In this document: one piece after another, positions 59,377-64,000 of the stretch
Position numbering within the stretch: the first letter of the stretch is position 1
How the letters are laid out: the number at the start of each line of letters is the position of its first letter
Assembly (NCBI GenBank): GCA_964548365.1
Contig: CAZJRD010000002.1
Span: 1-64,000, forward strand
Origin: B46-G9 sp964548365
GTDB lineage: Bacteria > Desulfobacterota > DSM-4660 > Desulfatiglandales > Desulfatiglandaceae
Direction of reading: 5' to 3'
DNA: 64,000 bases
The notes under the pieces: model-generated
Seen by the model: the letters and a program-made list of their open reading frames with translations, nothing else
The model's database searches: none
What the model was told of the DNA's origin: nothing
Made by a program: the position numbers and the translations under genes

Positions 59377-61587
59377 TTACATAATATTCCATAATGTTGA
59401 AATAGATTGTTTTACACCGGCGGTGTCCAGCTCGAATGTCTTGTTCTTAATTTCTCCACTGGCTTCATTCCATACTCTGGGTCCTGCGTTCAGTTCTATG
59501 CTGGCTGAGGCATTGATCGACATTTTTGCGCCAAGAGTCAGTTCAAAAAAACCGCCTATTTTTATATCCGATTTAAGACCTATGAAAATTTCACTCGCAG
59601 CGGCGAGGGAAATGGATGATTTTGCCCCGACGAAGACCTCACTTTTTCCCCCGACATAGACTTCGCTTGCCAGAGCGATCGTAATCTGGCTCTTGGTACC
59701 GACCCAGACACTGGTGTTCCCCGCGATACCGGTGATATCCACCGATCCCACGAAAAGCGCTCTCTCACCGGCGACCTTGGTCTGTTCACTTTGCCCTATG
59801 GCGGTGAGTTTGAGCCCGGCGAGATTGAGGATTTCCTCATTTCCTACGGTCGTCGATTTGGCCTCCGAAAGTTTCTTGCTCTCTGTCTTTCCAAAAGTTG
59901 TTGACTGCTTGTCACCCTGGGTTTTTGTTTTCACATTGCCCTTGAACTGCTCATCGGTATCACCACCCACTTCAAGCGATCGTTTTTGCTCAATCTTGGT
60001 TTTTTGGTTTGCTTTCGTGGAAATCTCAATACCGGAAGGCCCCCCTGAGTCTGCGGCACCGATCCGGACGAAGGTTTTATCGGTGGGGGACTGAAGTTTC
60101 ATCAATTGGCTCCCGGATTTGTCTTCCGTATGAATCTGGTTCCCCCCTCCTGTTTTGATCATACACAGCGTGTTGTTTGCTGAGTTCACAGGACTGGCTG
60201 TATCAGGGTTCGGCACGGATCCGGCAATGACCGGACGGTCCGGGTCACCGTTTACAAAGGTCAAGAGGACCTCCGTGTTTCCATGCAGCGGAAAGTGCAT
60301 TCCGTAGTCCGCCCCGGCGTAAGGCTGAGCCATGCGGACCCATCTGGAGGCCTTGCCGGCGCCTCTGTCACTCTGGTCAAAAAACAACCTGACCTTGTAG
60401 CGTCCTTCGTCGTCAATTTCGGCGTATTGACCGTCCGCGGCATCCACCTTTGCGTTCATGGTTCCGAAAAATCGGGGCCTGGGTGTTGTACGTTCCGGGC
60501 GGTACTGGAGATCAGCGGGTATGCATGCAAATCGATTGACATAGGTGAGTTCCGTATCCCCCTCCACGACCCCTTGGGCCTGGCCAAGAAGCGCGCCGGC
60601 CTGGTTTCCCTCGTGTTCCACTTCCGTTATGAGAAACCGCTGATTGTAGGTGTCCCGATAATGCCCGGCCAGTTCAAAGACAAAGCCCGGACAGAGATTG
60701 GGGACGGTGCTTTCGCCGCTGAAGACACTCTTCCTGCAGAGAATTTCTTCAGCCCGGATTGCGGCGAGGCCGTTTCCCTCCTCAGGTTTCTTGAAGTGCT
60801 CCCCGTAAATGTAGACGTCACCGCGTCCCTGCGGGTCAACTTCCGCCTCACCCCGGAGTTCCAGGTTAGGCCTTCGATAATTGTAATCCCTCAGGATTAC
60901 GCTCCTGGGGAGCATTTTCTGGCGGCAGATCAGCTCCCGCACGATTTCCTCTTCCCGAGCCCTCAAGCTTGAGGGCGGATGGTATTCAATGGTGCTCGTA
61001 TCGGGGATATTTTCATGACTGGAAGGGTTGTCCGTTATGATCAGCTTCTCGAACTCTTCTGTTTGCTCGAAATAGTGGTAGATGCCCTCGCGTTCCATCC
61101 AGCGGCAGATAAAACCAAAATCTGTTTCACCATACTGGCATATATACTCCCAACGGGGGTAGGTCGACGTCAGTCGCAATTCGTAGTCATTGGTAGTCAG
61201 ACTGGTCTGCCGCAATATCTCCTCAATAATATCGGGCACGGTCTTGTCGAGAAAAAGCTGGTTTTCACGATAAAGGTCTGCATGCCACAGCCGCGGAACC
61301 AGGACGGTCTTGTAAAAAACCCGCTCATCATCCTCATGAAGTTGCTCAAATTGAGATGGTATGCCGTGAATGACCCGGGGGTCACCTTCATCTCTGAGGA
61401 GGGTCAGGGTGGCCGGGTTTCGAAGAACAGCACCGAGGTCAATTTCGGGATTTTCTGAGACGAGTGTGATTTCAATCTCATAGAGCTTGGATATGCCTTC
61501 AGTGCCCCTGAATTTTACAACCTCAAAGGTGTCATGATCCAAGCCCTGAGAAACAAAGGTGAACCTTGATCTATCTCGATCTGTCAT
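59377..61587 (-). CDS. vgrG: Type VI secretion spike protein VgrG
   Basis: 736 residues from the ATG at 61587, with AAGGAGG 5 bases upstream lying inside the end of clpV; the ATG at 61635 is not used. The N-terminal gp27-like part (FVSQGLDHDTFEVVKFRGTE) is followed by the gp5 OB-fold (about 395-475: WVRMAQPYAGADYGMHFPLH, VNGDPDRPVIAGSVPNP). The needle then runs about 500-700 with many short Thr/Gly/Val strands (VGTKSQITIALASEVYVGGK). The last 30 residues are a non-helical tail (GVKQSISTLWNIM). No fused enzyme domain. Forms the trimeric spike, capped by the PAAR-like protein of this block. One base separates it from clpV. Confidence 0.95.
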   Translation of the reverse strand: MTDRDRSRFTFVSQGLDHDTFEVVKFRGTEGISKLYEIEITLVSENPEIDLGAVLRNPATLTLLRDEGDPRVIHGIPSQFEQLHEDDERVFYKTVLVPRLWHADLYRENQLFLDKTVPDIIEEILRQTSLTTNDYELRLTSTYPRWEYICQYGETDFGFICRWMEREGIYHYFEQTEEFEKLIITDNPSSHENIPDTSTIEYHPPSSLRAREEEIVRELICRQKMLPRSVILRDYNYRRPNLELRGEAEVDPQGRGDVYIYGEHFKKPEEGNGLAAIRAEEILCRKSVFSGESTVPNLCPGFVFELAGHYRDTYNQRFLITEVEHEGNQAGALLGQAQGVVEGDTELTYVNRFACIPADLQYRPERTTPRPRFFGTMNAKVDAADGQYAEIDDEGRYKVRLFFDQSDRGAGKASRWVRMAQPYAGADYGMHFPLHGNTEVLLTFVNGDPDRPVIAGSVPNPDTASPVNSANNTLCMIKTGGGNQIHTEDKSGSQLMKLQSPTDKTFVRIGAADSGGPSGIEISTKANQKTKIEQKRSLEVGGDTDEQFKGNVKTKTQGDKQSTTFGKTESKKLSEAKSTTVGNEEILNLAGLKLTAIGQSEQTKVAGERALFVGSVDITGIAGNTSVWVGTKSQITIALASEVYVGGKSEVFVGAKSSISLAAASEIFIGLKSDIKIGGFFELTLGAKMSINASASIELNAGPRVWNEASGEIKNKTFELDTAGVKQSISTLWNIM

Positions 61588-61588
61588 G

Positions 61589-64000
61589 TTATCCTCCTTG
61601 AAAACTGATCTCAAAACCGCCGTCTTCGGCCACATCCAGTTTTATCTCCGGAGGAAGCGCTTCTTCGCTCATCCTGGCGAGGATATCCCGGGACAGCTGC
61701 GGGAGGATGGTCCCGTTCATGATGTGGTCGATGTTGCGTGCACCGGTCTCCACCTCGGTACATCGGGCCGCGATCTGCTCCACGACGGCAGGTGAATAAC
61801 TGAGTCTGGTCTTGTGGGTTTCTTCCATCCTCCTTGCCAGCTTGTTCAGCTTCAGCGCCACGATATCCTTCAGGATATCGGACGGAAGCGTGTAAAAGGG
61901 GACAATGGTCATCCGGGCGAGCAGCGCGGGTTTGAAATGGTTGCTGAGAATGGGCCGGATGGCGGACGAGACCGTTTCTATGGGGGGGCGTTCCTCTCCG
62001 GAGCAGAGCTCGGTGATGACATCTGAGGCCAGGTTGCTGGTGAGAAAGAGGACCGTGTTTTTGAAATCGATGACGCGTCCTTCCCCGTCAGATAGGGATC
62101 CCTTGTCAAAGACCTGATAGAATAGATTGAGGACCTCCAGATGGGCCTTTTCCGCCTCGTCAAGGAGGACGAGTGAGTAGGGCCGCTGGCGGACCCCTTC
62201 GGTGAGGACGCCCCCTTCCCCGTATCCCACGTAACCGGGCGGGGAACCGATGAGCCGGCTCACCGTATGCCGCTCCTGGAATTCACTCATGTTAATGGTC
62301 ACCATGAAACGTTCCCCCCCGAAAAGAAGGTCGGCAAGTGCCAGAGCCGTCTCTGTTTTGCCCACGCCACTGGGACCAACCAGCAGGAATACCCCCATGG
62401 GCTGGGCAGGATCCTTGAGTCCGGCCTTTGACGCCTTGATGACCTGGGTGATGCTCTCCAGCGCCTCGTCCTGGCCCTTGATCCTCTCCTGGAGATTGGT
62501 TTTCAGGTTGACCACGTTCCGGGCCTCTTCCCGCATGACTTTCCCCAGCGGGATACCGGTCCAGTCCGATACCACCTTTGAGACCATGTCGGGGTCCACC
62601 TCTATGCGCACGAGCGGTGCGTCCCCCTGGACAGCTTCCAGCTCTTCGGCGAGTTCCTCCATCTGTCCCCGCAGTTCCGCCTCGTCTTCCCGGGCCGGTT
62701 CTTTACCTTCTCCCCCCTGGAGGGCATGACGCAGCTCAATGATCTTGTGGACAAGCTCCTTTTCCTTGAGCCAGCGTTCTTTCAGTACACCCAGCTCTTC
62801 CTCGATGGAGCCCAGAAGGATGTCAATTTCTTTAAGACGTTCGTCCTCCACCTTCAGCCCGTGTGCCTTGTCCCGCTGGAGCGCGGTTTTTTCCCGTTCC
62901 AGGGCCTGAAGTGACCGCTCCTTGTCTTCAACGATATCCGGTTTCGCGGTCAGAAGAATCTTGACTCGAGCGGCACTGGTATCCAGGAGATCCACGGCCT
63001 TGTCCGGGAGTTGGCGTCCCGAGATATACCGGCTGGACAACTCTGCGGCCGCTGCCACCGCATCATCGCGGACCACCACATCGTGTGCCTCCTCGTATTT
63101 TTCTTTGAGGCCCCTCAGGATCAGGGCCGCAGTTTCAACGGAAGGTTCATCCAGTTTCACCGGCTGGAACCGCCGGGCGAGGGCGGCGTCTTTTTCAAAA
63201 TACTTCTTATATTCCGACCAGGTGGTGGCGGCCACGGTCCTGAGTTCCCCCCTGGCCAGGGCGGGCTTCAGGAGATTTGCGGCGTCACCTCCGCCGGCGG
63301 ACCCTCCCGCCCCGATCAGGGTGTGGGCCTCGTCGATAAAGAGGATGATGGGTTTGGGTGAGGCCTTGACTTCATTGATGACCGATTTGAGCCGGTTCTC
63401 GAATTCCCCTTTCACACCCGCGCCGGCCTGGAGAAGCCCCATATCAAGCCCCACGATGGAGACGTCCCGGAGGAGATCGGGAACATCCCCTTCGACAACG
63501 CGCAGGGCCAGACCTTCCACCACGGCAGTTTTTCCCACTCCCGCCTCACCGACGACGATGGGGTTGTTTTTTCTGCGCCTCGCGAGAATATCCACCATCT
63601 GGCGGATTTCCCTGTCGCGGCCGAAGACCGGATCTATTTCCCCGGCACCAGCTTTTTGGGTAAAATCGACACAGAATCGGGCGAGGGCGGTTCCATCCCC
63701 AGGCGTGCCTGTTTCCCGTTCCGGGCGTTCTCCCTCTGCCGGTTGCTCTATGGATTTTCCGATGATGCCATGGAATTGGGCAAGGATGGTGTCACGACTG
63801 AGGGGGCTCAGAAGATCAACATAGGAACCGGTGGCGAACTGCGTGGGCTTATTGAGAAAGGCCGCCAGAATACCGCCGGAACGAATCCTGCCTTCTCCCA
63901 GGTCCACGGAACTGGCAAGCCATGCTTCCTGGAAGAGTTCCATGAGCAGGGGGGAAAAAACCGGTTTGGCCGCGTTCCCCGTGCGGAAGTTCTCGATGGT
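61589..64000 (-). CDS. tssH: T6SS sheath-disassembly ATPase ClpV (TssH), partial
   Basis: 803 residues visible; the frame stays open to base 64000, so about 60-80 N-terminal residues are missing. A Clp/Hsp100 hexamer that extracts sheath subunits after contraction. AAA-1 has GEAGVGKT (visible residues 151-158) and ILFIDEAHT; AAA-2 has GPSGVGKTE, VLLDEAEKAHLE and TSNLAS. Both ATPase sites are intact. The region after residue 320 is a coiled-coil middle domain, and the C-terminus carries ETGARNIDHIMNGTILPQ, a TssH hallmark that separates it from ClpB. It supports a working T6SS upstream of the window edge. Confidence 0.95.
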   Translation of the reverse strand, partial: TIENFRTGNAAKPVFSPLLMELFQEAWLASSVDLGEGRIRSGGILAAFLNKPTQFATGSYVDLLSPLSRDTILAQFHGIIGKSIEQPAEGERPERETGTPGDGTALARFCVDFTQKAGAGEIDPVFGRDREIRQMVDILARRRKNNPIVVGEAGVGKTAVVEGLALRVVEGDVPDLLRDVSIVGLDMGLLQAGAGVKGEFENRLKSVINEVKASPKPIILFIDEAHTLIGAGGSAGGGDAANLLKPALARGELRTVAATTWSEYKKYFEKDAALARRFQPVKLDEPSVETAALILRGLKEKYEEAHDVVVRDDAVAAAAELSSRYISGRQLPDKAVDLLDTSAARVKILLTAKPDIVEDKERSLQALEREKTALQRDKAHGLKVEDERLKEIDILLGSIEEELGVLKERWLKEKELVHKIIELRHALQGGEGKEPAREDEAELRGQMEELAEELEAVQGDAPLVRIEVDPDMVSKVVSDWTGIPLGKVMREEARNVVNLKTNLQERIKGQDEALESITQVIKASKAGLKDPAQPMGVFLLVGPSGVGKTETALALADLLFGGERFMVTINMSEFQERHTVSRLIGSPPGYVGYGEGGVLTEGVRQRPYSLVLLDEAEKAHLEVLNLFYQVFDKGSLSDGEGRVIDFKNTVLFLTSNLASDVITELCSGEERPPIETVSSAIRPILSNHFKPALLARMTIVPFYTLPSDILKDIVALKLNKLARRMEETHKTRLSYSPAVVEQIAARCTEVETGARNIDHIMNGTILPQLSRDILARMSEEALPPEIKLDVAEDGGFEISFQGG

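Noticed and set aside
62922..63824. 300-codon plus-strand frame
   Set aside because: Antisense to clpV; Ser/Arg/Pro-rich shadow translation.

Overview
The window looks like a chromosomal segment of an anaerobic Desulfobacterota (deltaproteobacterial) organism. This is an inference from gene content: a tungsten-type aldehyde:ferredoxin oxidoreductase with its own cofactor genes, an RpoH-type sigma factor, a complete dcw (division and cell wall) cluster with a DAP-type MurE, many TPR/LysM lipoproteins, and a type VI secretion (T6SS) locus. Base composition is roughly balanced and coding density is high on both strands. No tRNA, rRNA, CRISPR array or insertion sequence was recognised.

Layout. 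1-326: intergenic, two inverted-repeat elements. 0.3-3.3 kb: exported Memo-like protein (minus), then a TlpA-like thioredoxin, an amidohydrolase and a nitroreductase (plus). 3.3-7.2 kb: AOR gene (minus) with a long, potentially structured leader, divergent from an operon of two ubiquitin-like sulfur-carrier proteins and an E1-like adenylyltransferase behind a near-consensus promoter. 7.2-18.8 kb, all minus: Mfd, two parvulin-type chaperones (one a lipoprotein), a RodZ-like HTH protein, TyrS, an RpoH-like sigma factor, a large TPR lipoprotein and a LolB-like lipoprotein. 19-20.5 kb: small genes (ABM monooxygenase, PilZ-like, membrane protein).

20.6-38.1 kb, plus strand: full dcw cluster mraZ-rsmH-ftsL-ftsI-murE-murF-mraY-murD-ftsW-murG-murC-murB-ftsQ-ftsA-ftsZ. 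A promoter and a four-fold 10-bp MraZ-type operator lie upstream of mraZ, most junctions are short or overlapping, and a heptanucleotide tandem repeat lies between ftsA and ftsZ. A B12-type radical SAM protein follows.

40-64 kb: signalling and contractile-secretion region. It starts with a double-FHA protein and a protein that looks like a TssB-TssC sheath fusion. Next come an envelope set (LysM/TPR lipoprotein, LysM polysaccharide deacetylase, degenerate class III cyclase) and a divergent Ser/Thr kinase with TPRs plus a LysM lipoprotein. After these is a minus-strand cassette of three unrecognised genes, one with a CheD-like Cys/His arrangement suggesting a glutamine deamidase fold. A SHOCT membrane protein and a palindrome-bordered repeat follow. 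The last block, all minus and read from the window end inward, is clpV (cut by the edge), vgrG, pentapeptide protein, DUF2169-pentapeptide fusion, pentapeptide protein, DUF3540, PAAR-like DUF4150 and a methyltransferase with a regulatory domain. This resembles a T6SS spike, adaptor and cargo module. The FHA protein and kinase suggest phosphorylation control. The core membrane complex, baseplate and Hcp are not in the window.

The most novel-looking items are the CheD-like small protein beside the T6SS locus, the TssB-TssC fusion, the duplicated pentapeptide module around DUF2169, the pseudo-cyclase, and the structured leader before the AOR gene. None has been tested by database search here.
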